Assembly: GCF_932274485.2 (NCBI RefSeq)
Contig: NC_065885.2
Coordinates: 2,962,501 to 3,026,500 of the forward strand
DNA length: 64,000 bases
Direction: 5' to 3'
Origin: Patella vulgata
Taxonomy: Eukaryota > Mollusca > Gastropoda > Patellidae
Shown here piece by piece: positions 1 through 10,860 of the stretch (position 1 is the first letter of the stretch; each line of letters starts with the position of its first letter). Under the pieces are notes generated by a model. It saw only the letters and a program-made list of their open reading frames with translations. It did not search any database and was not told where the DNA came from. The position numbers and the translations under genes are program-made.

Positions 1-155
1 CGACAAAAACTAGGTAATTTCGGGACTAACACATGGTTCAGTTTTATTTCAATAATTCGCTTGCGCGTATGGATTCTTTAGCAGTGGGAGGAAACCGGAG
101 GACCCGGAGAAAACCCACGAGGTTGGACAGGTGTCCCTACAACCGGAGCTGGACC
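1..155 (-). mobile_element. SINE-A copy, truncated
   Basis: Minus-strand SINE-A. The body motif (TCTCCGGGTCCTCCGGTTTC on the minus strand) and the TTATTTCAATAATTCGC segment are readable. The tail lies beyond the left edge and the tRNA-like head is missing, so the copy is incomplete at both ends. Confidence 0.8.
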
Positions 156-492
156 ATATGTTGTGCTTCATATTCACAGTGGTCACTTAGCCGATTGAAA
201 CATCCTGTAACTAATTGTATTGTGACGTGTGTTCATTTGGATTTTTTAAAGATGGCCTATGTGCGTTCACCAAAGCCATAATTCCTGACAAAGTGACAAC
301 CTCTTATGTTCAGAAAAGTAATGTGCAATCAAAAATACCTTTTGTACAGATAATTTAATTACTGTTCCAAAGACATCATATAAATTGTCGATTAATTCGA
401 GTGGTACAGCTCATTAACGTTTACTGGTTCCAATTAAGTACAATGTTCCAGCAAAGGACAAAAATAGTAATACGTGTACATTGTCTAAACAG

Positions 493-690
493 AAATGAAA
501 TTGAAATGGGGTTTAACGTCCTACTGTTCTGCTCCTGACCGGGCTAATGAAGACGGACATGCGCCATACAGTGTGCTCTGAGGGGAATTTTGCCCGTGCA
601 GCGGCACTACGACTTACTCTTATATCGAATTCCAACTGCCAAGGGATCTTTTCGTTCCATCCGAATGAGTATACGTTGTCAGTGTGCCAG
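493..690 (-). mobile_element. SINE-B copy, partial
   Basis: Begins with GAAATGGGGTTTAACGTCC, the minus-strand tail of SINE-B, and continues through the GCCATACAGTGTGCT segment to the TTTTCGTTCCATCCGAA segment. About 45 bp present in other copies (the CACGCCAATGTG stretch) are missing, and the tRNA head is absent. Confidence 0.8.
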
Positions 691-949
691 ACCAGTCCGT
701 ACAATTCGTAAACCTTTGGGTTATCGTGAGTTGGATCATACCGACTGTGTGTTTAGTTCATCCCTCAATGACACTGGTTTCCCCAAGATTAAGAGAGTTT
801 TAGGACAGCGCATCAGTCCCACTGATGTGAAAGAATACCTGGTTCATATTGTGGGTGAACCTGCTCAGAAATCCTTTTGGCTCACTGGATCCAAGCTTAA
901 TGCTAAATCCAAACACGCCATATTTGTGAAACCTCCACCTTTTATTTAA
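690..949 (+). mobile_element. LTR-retroelement remnant, pol C-terminal/chromodomain-like
   Basis: A short stretch encoding a basic, proline-containing piece followed by a segment resembling the chromodomain-like tail of gypsy-type polyproteins (hydrophobic YLVHI, GEPAQ, FWL spacing). It abuts a SINE-B copy on the left. No LTR, protease, reverse transcriptase or integrase is visible nearby, so this is an isolated, broken fossil fragment. The family assignment rests on motif resemblance only. Confidence 0.35.
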
Positions 950-978
950 CTTCGAATGTTAAGACAATGACATTAACT

Positions 979-1172
979 GAAAATTGTGTAATTATTTTCA
1001 TAGTTCCATTCTTGACACTTTTCTCTCCATATTTTTGCCAGAAAATCGTGATTACTTTCATATTTGCTTTTTTGACATTGTATTTTCTCCATACATTTGC
1101 CTTGAAATTGTGTACTTACATTCATATGTGGAATTTTGAAACATTTATTTTTCCTGCAAAATCTTGCCTTTC
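979..1172. repeat. Diverged tandem repeat, about 62 bp x 3
   Basis: Three successive units each carry an AAATTGTG/AAATCGTG start, a TTCATA core and a TTTGCC end, spaced about 62 bp apart. The units are AT-rich and diverged. Open frames here are by-products of the repeat. Confidence 0.6.
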
Positions 1173-1763
1173 CATTATATTGTACAAGAATAAAAAACCC
1201 TGTCTCGCTTAATATCCATTTTGAACATGTTTATTGTTTATTATTCATGTATTGTTTTGACACTGTGGGGACAGATGTGACATTATCGTCTAAAGACTTT
1301 CTTCGACGTCACGTTGTGGGATCAATTATTTCAATCATCAATTAACTGACTCTGGAAAACCGTTTATTTTGTTACTAAATTTATATAACAAATACAGCAA
1401 ACTGCAAAGTTAAATCCAGGAAAACTACAACATCTATTACAGAAACTTTAGACGTTATTAGAATATCTACGGTCTGAGTTTAATATCCTTTCTAACTCAC
1501 ACCTAACGGCTTAACGTGGCAAGAGCCACATACTTCTAGATAGTTTTACATAAGGCTCGTGCTAGGATGATGTGTTCACCCTAGCCTCTAAGCCGAGGAG
1601 GCTATGCACTGTAAAAAATATCCATTTTTTATGTGGCCGAATTCCGTAATTTAACACCTTTTTTCTGTTAATCGATGGATTTTTTGGAGAAATTGTGTTA
1701 ATTGTCTGAATTATTTCTTCAAATTACGTGTTTTATGTATTTCTGTGGAATATTCAGTATTAA

Positions 1764-1957
1764 ACAGGAAATTTCCGTGAAATTTAGGGATAAAATGTTT
1801 TATTCCCTTCTATAACGGGCTTAATTCTGTTATTTTACGGAATAAACGGTGGAATGACAAGGAAGTTCCGTGAAATTTAGGGATAAAATGTTTTATTCCG
1901 TTCTGTAATGGACTTAATTCTGTTGTTTTACGGGATAAACGGTGCAACGATAAGTAA
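1764..1957. repeat. 96-bp tandem duplication
   Basis: Two adjacent copies of a unit containing CCGTGAAATTTAGGG and TAAAATGTTTTATTCC, repeated with period about 96 bp and roughly 90 percent identical by eye. Confidence 0.75.
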
Positions 1958-2389
1958 TCGTATACATATATAATCATTCCTAATAATCATCATGTTATAG
2001 TATTCATTTCAATTTATTAACCATAATATGAAGAATCATATTTTGTAACGTTTGGTATATTAATTGACATGTATATCTAATTTCCATTATTTATAAGATC
2101 TATAAAGTGTATTGTTATTCATCATACGGTAATCAGATTGTAAGTATTTTCATAAATATGTAAAAGTATGTTTTAATGCCGCGGGTGTTAAGGTTGTAAT
2201 ATCTGGTAATCAAGCAAGCTAAAGTCCGGATATTACAACCGGTTGGCCAGTGTAAGTCGGTTTGTCTCTATGGCAGAGTCTGCATACCTGCGAATTGATA
2301 ATACCGCCTCCAACCACTGACGAGTAGCGGTTTGTGATACCTTGCTCTCGATTCTTATAATAGCGAAAAGAGGTTACGTTTAAAAATTA

Positions 2390-2428
2390 TTTGCGATATC
2401 ACTTCGGTGGAAGCGGACGTTAAATAAA
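2390..2428 (+). mobile_element. SINE-C 3' end
   Basis: GCGATATCACTTCGGTGG followed by AAGCGGACGTTAAA. The same terminal module recurs at 10083, 49098, 53990, 55283 and 58118. The upstream body of this copy could not be delimited. Confidence 0.5.
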
Positions 2429-2666
2429 GCTATTTCACGCACGCGTATAAAGTCAATGGTTAATTCAATGAAATTTTTATCACCTTCATGGTCAGGAAAC
2501 AAAATTTACCAGGATTTTTTTTTTTCTGTATTTGAAAATGGAATTTATGTTAATTGAAGGAATTTCTGTAAATTACAGGAAAAACAAATACGGATAAAAT
2601 TTTCCTGGTAATTTTTGTTTCCGGAATTTTTTACGTTTTTTCACGGAAATTTTTGTTACAGGTCTC

Positions 2667-2736
2667 ATCATGATATCTGGTGGAAAATCAAACCAGCTCC
2701 ATCATGATATCTCGGGGAAAATCAAACCAGCTCCCT
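2667..2736. repeat. 34-bp tandem duplication
   Basis: ATCATGATATCT followed by a GGAAAATCAAACCAGCTCC segment occurs twice in direct tandem, with only a few substitutions. No function is evident. Confidence 0.8.
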
Positions 2737-2984
2737 CCTATAGAGGAAGTCTAATGCCCAGCTATTAGGGCGGGACAATTACCATTTTTGGGTAAGTGTT
2801 TCGTATAGGCACCGTTTTACGTCAACACTATTCTAGTTGATTGTATACTAATCCGTTCACGAGATGACTGGACTATAGTACCCTACTTCCAGCAATGGAC
2901 ACTGACATAACTGTTGGCCTTTTCATAAATTTAGTGTGGTCTTCTTTACTACCAGACGTAGTCAGTATATATCTATCTCATTTA

Positions 2985-3145
2985 TCGCCTGTCCAACCTC
3001 GTGGGTTTTCTCCGGGTCCTCCGTGTCCTCCGGATCCTCCGGTTTCCCCCCTCTGCTAAAGACGCGCAAGCAAATTATTGAAATAAAATCAAAACCATAT
3101 GTTAGTCCCGAAATGATGTAGTTTGTGTCGAGTGGACGTTAAACC

Positions 3146-3181
<36 letters not shown>
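2985..3181 (+). mobile_element. SINE-A copy, head missing
   Basis: Starts within the GTCCAACCTCGTGGG body segment and runs through the GTGGACGTTAAACCCC end into a (CT)n tail of about 30 bp. The body has a short extra CTCCGTGTCCTCCGG duplication not seen in other copies. Confidence 0.85.
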
Positions 3182-3183
<2 letters not shown>

Positions 3184-3470
3184 GAATGGTCCTCTTTAAT
3201 ACCAGCTGTATCTCATTTGGATTATTCCGTTCTTAATTTGGCTACTATTACTAATTGTTGCTAACCTACATGTTATAATGGCCTATTTGTGCATGTTGAT
3301 AGCTTTTATATTATTAGGATTAGGTATTAGTTCTGTTATTGTCAAGGGAGAGTACATATAACTCGGATACCTTCATTATGCAACGCATATCCAATATTTG
3401 TATGCTATAGTTATTACATGGTCCTATTGTCTTATTTAATTTTCACTTACACGTACTTTGTTTTTAGGGG

Positions 3471-3640
3471 GAGGGGGTGTCGACGGGTTTGCGCTTGCGC
3501 GTTGTATCATAAGGTCTGTCTTTGGGTCAACTGGTGTGGTTTCGATTCTCCGGTTGTACTTCACAAGGTGTAGGGTCACCTGTCCGACCTCGTAGGTTTT
3601 CACTGGGTTTTCCGACTCTGATAAAGAAATATTCGTTCCA
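3471..3640 (+). mobile_element. SINE-A copy, tail missing
   Basis: The G-rich 5' end, tRNA-like head (GCGCGTTGTATCATAAGG, B-box-like TTTCGATTCTCC) and part of the body are present. Similarity ends before the TTATTGAAATAAAAT segment. Confidence 0.75.
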
Positions 3641-3842
3641 GAGACATAGGTCTAAATTTTAATGTAACCAAGAACCATAACTCGTTTTGTCACTAAGCGT
3701 TAACTGCCTTGATAATGAACCAGTTTTTAAAAAATGCCAAAATGGTTATATCCTCAAAAATCAAACGTGGCCAGATTGTTGATCCATGACGTTTGTATGA
3801 TAAGTCTTATCATATAATTCTAAAATAAGCCCCAAATATTAT

Positions 3843-4037
3843 TGAATTCCACCTGCCAAGGGATCTTTAACGTGCACGCCAATGTATACACGGGACATCG
3901 CTTTTTCGTTCCATCCGAACGACTAGAAAACTGTCATTGTCAGGCCCTCCGTCCTGCACCACTGACAAGGGGAAACCACGTCGGAAAGTCCCGATGAACT
4001 TCCTCGACCAATGCAGGGATCGAAAACCCGACCTACA
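3843..4037 (-). mobile_element. SINE-B copy, partial
   Basis: Covers the GCCAAGGGATCTTTAACG to CAGGGATCGAAAACCC segments, that is, the central body and B-box side of the tRNA head. The tail half is missing. Confidence 0.8.
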
Positions 4038-4175
4038 CAAAAAGAGAAGAGAACGCGGGTCGAAGAATAGTACCACGGGGGCGAAGAGTAAACATTAGAA
4101 AAACCAGCTATCTGCTGAAAAATCTCCATATATTCCATGTATACTTTTGTCTTTAAAAACGAAACGACCTTACAT

Positions 4176-4648
4176 GTAGCTAAGTCTCTAACCTAATATC
4201 ATCCAAAGTCGTCGACATTGAAAACACGAATTTAAATCAACATTGATGTTTTGATCTTACCGGGAAAAGATGGGCTTCTGATATCCAATATTTATGACAA
4301 AATAAACATTTTAACATTGGTACACGAATCTTGTATCATAATACGTTTCAGTGCCATTTGTAACAAGGGACTCGAAGAACTAGGCTAGACATATTCCACA
4401 AGTCATATCAAACGGTGACGCCATATTCTTACCTGGAGAGCATGCGCAATAAATAGTATCGGTGTGGACTGGAATAACCAGACGATAGAGACTGCCATTC
4501 GCTTGAGACTTCTAGCGTATTTCGCCGAACATAACTGATAAGAAATTACAGTAAAACAGTAACGATTGGATGTAAATCATATTATTCATATATTATTATA
4601 TGCGTTGCGACCCCTTTGTGTCAAATATTAGCGATTCGGCTCCTTTAA
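4176..4648 (-). mobile_element. MITE-1 copy
   Basis: Runs from GTAGCTAAGTCTCTAA to GATTCGGCTCCTTTAA, the two inverted ends of MITE-1. The right end keeps TTAA; the left end lacks it. The interior matches the copies at 12093, 16457 and 25281, including TACCGGGAAAAGATGGGC. No coding capacity is seen. Confidence 0.85.
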
Positions 4649-4681
4649 ACGATGGTTCGATTTATCCACATATTTGTACAC

Positions 4682-4862
4682 ATTGCACGTGCGCGCTGTT
4701 TCATAAGGTCTGTCATTGTATCAACTGGCGTGATTTCGATTCCCCGTTTGTACGGTTTCCTCCCACTGATAAAAAATATAGACCCCTACGCGCAAGCGAA
4801 TTATTGAAATCAAAGTCCTGAAATGACCGAGTTTGTGTCGAGTGGTCTTTAAACTCTCTCTC

Positions 4863-4902
<40 letters not shown>
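4682..4902 (+). mobile_element. SINE-A copy with internal deletion
   Basis: The tRNA-like head is readable from GCACGTGCGCGCTG, and then the element jumps past the GGGTCGCC segment to TTTCCTCCCACTG. It ends in a degenerate tail (GTGGTCTTTAAA) and (CT)n with interspersed A. Confidence 0.85.
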
Positions 4903-4903
<1 letters not shown>

Positions 4904-5704
4904 TTATACACATACATAATTAATATATAGGTGAAACTAAATTACATTCCATTAACTTAGATTAGAAAATAAACTATACATAAACAGAATGTTACTTACC
5001 AAACACCAGGAATACATGGTAGAAAAACAGAAAACAGATCTTTAGGTAGAATCATTTTTGGATATTAGAAATGTCTTTTACTTTTACAGCTAATATAACC
5101 CGTCGACTAGTTCCTTTTAGTTTGACGTGACGTTTTAGTTACACATGAATGCTAGTCCTGTTAGCAGTGTTGCAACAGCTGACTAAACGAGCACGCTAAA
5201 CATTCAGTGGAATCGCTGAATCGGTTGTCCTTTCTCCGTAATAAATAATTTCATGTAGACAAGTATCAGCGTAATCAATGGCCGCCACCAGATTAAACAA
5301 CACACTTTCCCATTATAGGCATTGCTTGTTAATTAACTTTTAAGCTCTTTTGTTTCAAATATTTGAAATATACAAAGTTAATGGGACCACCTGGATTCTG
5401 GATTCCAAGTCTCTGATATTCTTCTGGACATCAAAGGTGTTATTTCGTGTCGGTACGCAAATAATAATGTCTAACGGGAGATGACTTTAACATCTAGAGT
5501 CGAGTTTAACCGCTCGTTTAGCTAAGCTCGGTGATTTAAATCTAATGTCATTCATATGTGTGCTGTGCAGATTAAAGTCTTTAGTCAATTGCCAACATTT
5601 CAATTTCTGTTCAAATTATGGACAATGCAATCATATTTTCCTTAAAGCTAGAAACGCAATCATTCCAGCAATTTGCACACCCTAAAAATTGAAATAACTT
5701 CCTG
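4903..5704. other. Non-genic spacer
   Basis: AT-rich sequence with no recognised repeat, no long open frame and no RNA gene visible. It may hold regulatory DNA, but nothing in it can be supported. Confidence 0.5.
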
Positions 5705-5958
5705 AAAAAAAATTAATAACTTCCACTTTGTTCTTTCAAACGCCCGGGGGCTTTTCATGGACATGGAACAAAGTCATCTTCTGTGAAACAAATTATTGCT
5801 GGTTAGGTTGAGCAAATCTGTGGCAGTATACCACCTTCACCTTGTAAAATTTCAAACGACCGGGGACTTTTCCTGGACAAAGAAAAATGCCATTCTCCGT
5901 GAGACAAATTTCTAGAACTACTTGTTGTTCAAGTTGAGCGAATCTGTGACACTATGTA
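5705..5958. repeat. Diverged tandem duplication, about 130 bp
   Basis: Two units share TTTCAAACG, GGGGACTTTTC/GGGGCTTTTC, GACAAATT and GTTGAGCRAATCTGTG in the same order. They are diverged and have no flanking element ends. Confidence 0.6.
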
Positions 5959-6398
5959 GATATTAAATGACAAGTCCTTATTGTTATTCATGTTATAGCA
6001 ACATCTTATAGAAATGAAAATGAAAACGATGAAACCTAATGATGCACTATTGATCTGGTCTTGGGCACAAACATGATTCCTAATGATGCCTTTGAATTCC
6101 TCGAATGGCCATTTCTTTGGATGTAACCGACATTTTTCTTGGCACGGAATCTTTGTGAAAAGACGTGTAATTGGGTAATTATTATAGGTGAACAACTTTT
6201 ATGACATGTCTAGCACCATTTAAAACAGTTTGTTCTTATTAATCAACACCGTCTGGCCCACGCGGAATATGTGCCATATTTTAAGAAAGCGAAAGTATAA
6301 TGTATAAAGGTTATGAAACTTGTACTAAAAATAATTATTCCGTAGTTTTCTCTGTAGACACGTTACGTAAATGTAAAATGTAAAGGTCTTATAACAAA
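5959..6398. other. Non-genic spacer
   Basis: No recognised repeat. The 88-residue minus-strand frame here has no recognisable domain and no supporting context, so it is not called. Confidence 0.45.
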
Positions 6399-6672
6399 GA
6401 GAGAGACAAATGAAGTTTAACGTCCACTCGACACAAACTAGGTCATTTCGGGACTAACATATAGTTCAATTTTATTTCAATAATTCGCTTGCGCGTAGGG
6501 GTCTTTAGCAGTGGGAGGAAACCGGAGGACGCGGAGAAAACCCCAAGAGGTTCGATAGGCGACCTACTCCTTGTCACGTACAGCCGGGGAATCGAAACCA
6601 CGCCAGTTGACTCAATGACAGACCTTATGTTACGGCGCGCACGCGCTAACAATTCGGCCATTAAACCTCCTA
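6399..6672 (-). mobile_element. SINE-A copy, nearly full length
   Basis: A short (GA)n tail complement at the left is followed by the GTTTAACGTCCACTCG end, the complete body, and the tRNA-like head ending GGCCATTAAACC. The head includes a B-box-like motif and A-box-like GGCCGAATTG. Confidence 0.88.
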
Positions 6673-7037
6673 ATCCACTGGCAACTACAATGTTGTGAAA
6701 GTTGCGTCCTACTCACTGAGTCACTGTGACTTCTCTACAAGACGTAGAAGTATAATCTAATATATGATACAATCAGCAGTTTTTGTGATACGACAAAATC
6801 AATTACGTTAAAGGCGGTGGGTTATTTACGTCTTGTGATGAAATTTATAATGAAGTTGTCAGGAATTCTATTAAAATGTTATCCGAATAATCAAATATCT
6901 GACACAGGGCTATGTTGTCACTTCGATAGATTCTGATTTTAAATAACTAACTTGTAGATGAAAATCTTGTAAATGTTTGAGAAAAATGAAATAGTTGAAA
7001 CTTCTATTATTATTGACGTAGATATCGATTATTTTAA
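6673..7037. other. Non-genic spacer
   Basis: AT-rich single-copy-like sequence between two minus-strand SINE-A copies. Nothing recognisable. Confidence 0.5.
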
Positions 7038-7038
7038 T

Positions 7039-7322
7039 GGAGAGAGAGAGAGAGAAATGGGGTTTAACGTCCACTCAACACAAACTAGGTCATTTCGGGA
7101 CTAACATATGGTTTTAATTTTTTATTTTAATAATTCGTTTGCGAGTAGGGGTCTTTAGCAGTGGGAGGAAACCGGAAGACCCGGAGAAAACCCACGAGGT
7201 TGGACAGGCGACCCTACCCCTTGTCACGTACAACCGGGGATTCGAAACCACGCCAGTCGACTCAATGATAGACTTTATGATACAGCGCGCGCACGCTTAC
7301 CATTCAGCCATCCAACCCCCCT
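7039..7322 (-). mobile_element. SINE-A copy, full length
   Basis: The (GA)n tail complement, GGGGTTTAACGTCCACTC end, body and complete tRNA-like head ending CAGCCATCCAACCCCC are all present. It is one of the best-preserved copies in the window. Confidence 0.9.
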
Positions 7323-7330
7323 TATTTTAA

Positions 7331-7735
7331 AGGAGCTAAATCTCGAATTCGATATTGTCCATAATATTCGAAATTAAAAACATGAATTAGAATTCAATAT
7401 TGGTCCATTTCAGTCAATATTGATACTGTTGTTTTGCCGTAAAAATATGGTGTTCTTATATCCAATATTTAATACACAATGAACATTTTAAAATCAGTAC
7501 ACGAGCCGTGTACCCTATGATTTCGGGTGCCATTTGTAATGAATAAAGACAAACATACTCTACAAGACAATACGGAAGTTATTATTTTAAAATGGCCGAT
7601 TCACAAACGACAAAATTAAAAAACGTGTAATTTGGACTGTTTGCGTATTTCGCCGAACATAATTAATTAGAAAGTACAATATTTGATTTTAAAAATGAAT
7701 ATTAATCACTTGACATACATTCATATTACATTAAT
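7331..7735 (-). mobile_element. MITE-1-related element, diverged
   Basis: Starts TTAAAGGAGCTAAATC and contains ATATCCAATATTTAA, GTGCCATTTGTAA and GCGTATTTCGCCGAACATAA in the order found in MITE-1 minus-strand copies. It is much more diverged than the other copies, so it may be an old subfamily. Confidence 0.6.
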
Positions 7736-7737
7736 CC

Positions 7738-7850
7738 GAATGCCATCGAGAGTTGATTATGGTCTTGTGTTGTTAATAAATGTCTAATTAATAGTTTATA
7801 TAACATTTCAGGATTAAAGAATGGTAGATTTAGCATGAAAGACTTATAAT
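7738..7850 (+). mobile_element. MITE-2 fragment
   Basis: GCCATCGAGAGTTGATTATGG through AATGTCTAATTAATAGTTTA and CATTTCAGG match the right third of MITE-2. The terminal TTAA end is not preserved. Confidence 0.7.
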
Positions 7851-8152
7851 AATCCCCGTTAAATAGGATTAATCCATCTTCATTATCCCAGTCGGAGGAG
7901 AACAGTAGAAAGTTAAACCATATTTCATAGGCTTAAATAGGCTTAAATATAATGCAAGAAATCGTAGATTAGTTTTAAAACCTAATCAACGTGTCCTAGA
8001 ACTAGACCTGTTATAAATGGGAGTAATGATGGATGATATTAGATGCAATAGCTTGATTAAACCAGATGTATAATTCAACAGCAGATAAACAATTATAATC
8101 ACGTAAATTGATCCTGATATAATATCTACTTATATGATTGCATTAATATCAC

Positions 8153-8237
8153 CAGTTACATACGTCATCATCAGTTACACACGTCATCACCAGTTACATA
8201 CGTCATCATCAGTTACATACGTCATCACCAGTTACGT
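8153..8237. repeat. 21-bp tandem array x 4
   Basis: Repeated CAGTTACATACGTCATCA units with alternating CATCACC/CATCATC variants. It is a short minisatellite. Confidence 0.85.
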
Positions 8238-8251
8238 ATTTTAAGTTGTTC

Positions 8252-8353
8252 AATGGTCTCGAATTGAAGGCAATGCGTAATATATTGAAACAACACTCGG
8301 CTTACGCCTCGTGCAGTATCAATATATTACTTAATGTCTCGCTCTCGACCATT
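8252..8353. repeat. Fold-back element, about 100 bp
   Basis: The left arm AATGGTCTCGAATTGAAGG...TAATATATTGA and the right arm TCAATATATTACTTAATGTC...TCTCGACCATT are imperfect inverted copies around a roughly 20-bp GC-richer loop. A small palindromic MITE is the likely source. Confidence 0.7.
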
Positions 8354-8811
8354 AAACCATACATATCGTTTATTTTTGAAGATATATAATAGTTCCAAAA
8401 TAGATAATTCAAAATTAATATATTGAACATTTCAATAAAATTACTTTCTTCTGAGCGACGTCATCACTGTTTGAAGATTGGACATAGATTGTTTATTATC
8501 GTAGCAACGTTACTTGTTAATCGAGACCCAACCTCGCTTCTCCATTTTTAAATTAAATCATTAAATGGCGATCATGTTTTAATCTGTTTACAAACTGTGC
8601 CATCTGATGATCTAAAGAAGAGATTATAGGTTTGCCGTGTAAAGAAATGTCTAAATAATAGTTTATAAAACATTTGAAGTTAAACTAAAAACCTGTAATA
8701 GGCGGAATTACCTCTTACATAATGCATCTTTAATTTGCATTTTCCGACAACATCTAATTATTTTTCACGACTAAAACTAAATTGTACTCGCATAGATTAT
8801 TTAACGTTCCC
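8354..8811. other. Spacer with a diverged MITE-2 remnant
   Basis: The segment 8635-8735 (AATGTCTAAATAATAGTTTA, ACCTGTAATAGGCGG, CATAATGCATCTTTAA) resembles the right end of MITE-2. The rest is unrecognised AT-rich DNA. Confidence 0.5.
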
Positions 8812-9052
8812 TCTTGGTAGTGGTGCAGGACAAAGGGCCTGACGAGGACAGCTGTCTAGTCGTTCGGATGGACGAAAAACCGAGGTCCCGTGTACACATT
8901 GGCGTGCACGTAAAAGATCCCATGACATTTGGAATAAGATATAAGAGTAGGCCGTAGTGCCGCTGTCCGGGCAAAATTTCCCTTATAGCACACTGTATGG
9001 CGTATGCCCGTCTTCATTAGCCCGGTTTAGGAGCAGAACAGTAGGATGTTAA
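8812..9052 (+). mobile_element. SINE-B copy, head missing
   Basis: Begins in the body (AGTGGTGCAGGAC) and runs through GTCTAGTCGTTCGG, GTAGGCCGTAGTGCCG and CATTAGCCC to the AACAGTAGGATGTTAA end. 5' truncation fits LINE-mediated insertion. Confidence 0.85.
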
Positions 9053-9171
9053 CATTTAACATTTGATTAAAAAACAACAAAATATCTACCGGGTTTAGAA
9101 GGAATCGGAATAAAAGGTGGCGTTCTCTGGTTTTAAACAAATCATATATATCATATATATCGGTTGGATGG

Positions 9172-9370
9172 CCGAATTTTATTTCAATAATTCGCTTGCG
9201 CGTAGGGGTCTTTAGCAGTGGGAGGAAACTGGAGGACCCGGAGAAAACCCACGAAGTTTGACAGGCGACCCTATTCCTTGTCACGTACAACCGAGAAATC
9301 GAAACCACGCCAGTTGACTCAATGGCAGACCTTATGATACAGTGTGCCATCCGGCCATCCAAGCCCCCTA
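9172..9370 (-). mobile_element. SINE-A copy, tail missing
   Basis: The body starts at TTTATTTCAATAATTCGC and continues into the tRNA-like head ending GGCCATCCAAGCCCCC. The 3' end and (CT)n tail are absent. TTGGATGGCCGAA abuts the truncated edge, possibly a second head remnant. Confidence 0.8.
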
Positions 9371-10082
9371 GTGATTGCAAGTCTCTCAAATGATGAACAA
9401 CGACTTCATGTTGGCTACACTGTCGATCTATTGTCAGGCTGTTAGGGTTTGGTTTTTTTTTTGAAAAGCTGCATTAATCTGTAAAGTCGGTTTAATATTA
9501 AACTTATCACGACTTCCAGATATTTTAACTTCAAAATAAGTACGGAATGTGAAATGAAATAGGGTCTAACGTCCTACTGTTCTGCTCCTACTGGGCTCAC
9601 CATGAGGCAAGTTTTGTCCGTACAGTAGGACGCCACTGTTAAAATTATTATGTATTTTTACCCTTTTTTAACTGGCAGAAATATTGTCATCGTTATAACT
9701 GTATTTTAACATTGCATGTTATTTCACAGTCTGTAATGTATATTTACCTCTAGCTATTATACATCCAAGGTAAAATTACATATCTGTAAATGGAGTACAT
9801 GTAAAATTATCATGATGTTAATTTACATAAATTTGTACAATAACATTTAATACAAAAGAATATTGTGTATTTTGACAGAGTTTATGTATTAATACCTCAT
9901 AACTATTGTAGAATTACAAATTATGTAATTTGCCATGGTAACATTACTAAAAGGAATATGTTTGTCCCCGCTTGGCTAATTAGTCCTAGGTTCTATCCTG
10001 GCGAACACAGAAAGTTTTGCGGAACTTTCAGCCGAGCACGTAACACAACATTCGATAATGTAAAGAAATTGTGTGAGTTAGT

Positions 10083-10125
10083 TGTATTTTACGTCCGCTT
10101 CCACCGAGGTGATATAACAGACAAT
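10083..10125 (-). mobile_element. SINE-C 3' end
   Basis: Complement of the module GATATCACCTCGGTGGAAGC plus GGACGTAAAATAC. It lies inside the CACTGT element. Confidence 0.55.
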
Positions 10126-10136
10126 AAAGAAATCAA

Positions 10137-10265
10137 ATGAAATGGGGGTTTAATGTGCTACTGTTCTGCTCCTTACAATGGAAGAGTAGGTGGCATGACA
10201 CTGTCCAAGCAAAATGCCCCACACAACTCAATGTATGACATATGCATGTCTTTATTAGCCAGCTC
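10137..10265. mobile_element. Rearranged SINE-B fragment
   Basis: Starts as a minus-strand SINE-B tail (AAATGGGGGTTTAATGTGC). After 60-70 bp it continues as plus-strand SINE-B (TGTATGACATATGCATGTC, TTATTAGCC). A fold-back or twin-priming-like event would give this head-to-head structure. Confidence 0.55.
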
Positions 10266-10860
10266 GGTGCATTCAGATTTTGAATAACCTATTTCTCTAA
10301 AATGGACTAAAGTGACTGACAGAACAGACAATATTTTGCAAAAAATTCGATATGTGGTCAAAAAGGGGAATATCCGATGTGACCACTATTTGACAGTAAA
10401 TTTACAATTTTCTGTAAAAATAATACTTCAAACGGCATTGTTGTTAATATACAGCTCATATAATGTAAACTAACATATGGTTGTATTACTACATTAAATT
10501 TGATGTAATTTTACATAAGCCTTGTATTCATATGCATTTACCTCGTTTTAAATGTAAGTTAACAAACCATGTGATTTGACAAATCCGGCACTGTATTTTT
10601 ACTATACTTATAACTGTAAATATACATATAATTTTAACAGTGTACGGTCTACTTTTAATTCGATTTCCAACTGTCAAGGGTTCTTTTACGTGCACGCCAA
10701 TGTGTGCAAAGGACCTTGGTTTTTCGTCCCATCCGAACAACTAAACAGCCCTCCTTGTCACGTACATTGCCCAACGCCACTGACAAAGGAAACAGCGCCG
10801 GAAAATTCCAGAGAAGTTTCTTGGGCAACACCGGGAACGAATCCGAAACCTGCGGGCAAG

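Larger units (their letters stand above)
1607..2663 (+). mobile_element. CACTGT-ended DNA element, putative
   Basis: The left end reads CACTGTAAAAAATATCC and the right end reads GGAAATTTTTGTTACAG, which are imperfect inverted complements. The interior holds a 96-bp tandem duplication and a SINE-C 3' end. No transposase frame is present, so it is non-autonomous. The boundaries are a best guess, since the last bases of the right terminus differ. Confidence 0.42.
9636..10643. mobile_element. CACTGT-ended DNA element inside SINE-B
   Basis: Left end CACTGTTAAAATTATTATG and right end CATATAATTTTAACAGTG are inverted repeats of about 27 bp with a few mismatches. The interior contains repeated ATGTAAATTTACAT-like stretches, a SINE-C 3' end (complement at 10083-10125) and a rearranged SINE-B piece. 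No transposase is present. The interruption of one SINE-B by the element fixes its boundaries and makes it younger than that SINE. Confidence 0.7.
9552..10860 (-). mobile_element. SINE-B copy split by a DNA element
   Basis: The tail half (TGAAATAGGGTCTAACGTCC to the TTTTGTCCGTACAG segment) lies at 9552-9635. The remaining half (TTCGATTTCCAACTGTCAAGG to the tRNA-head side) lies at 10644-10860. The two halves are separated by the 1-kb CACTGT-ended element. Confidence 0.7.
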
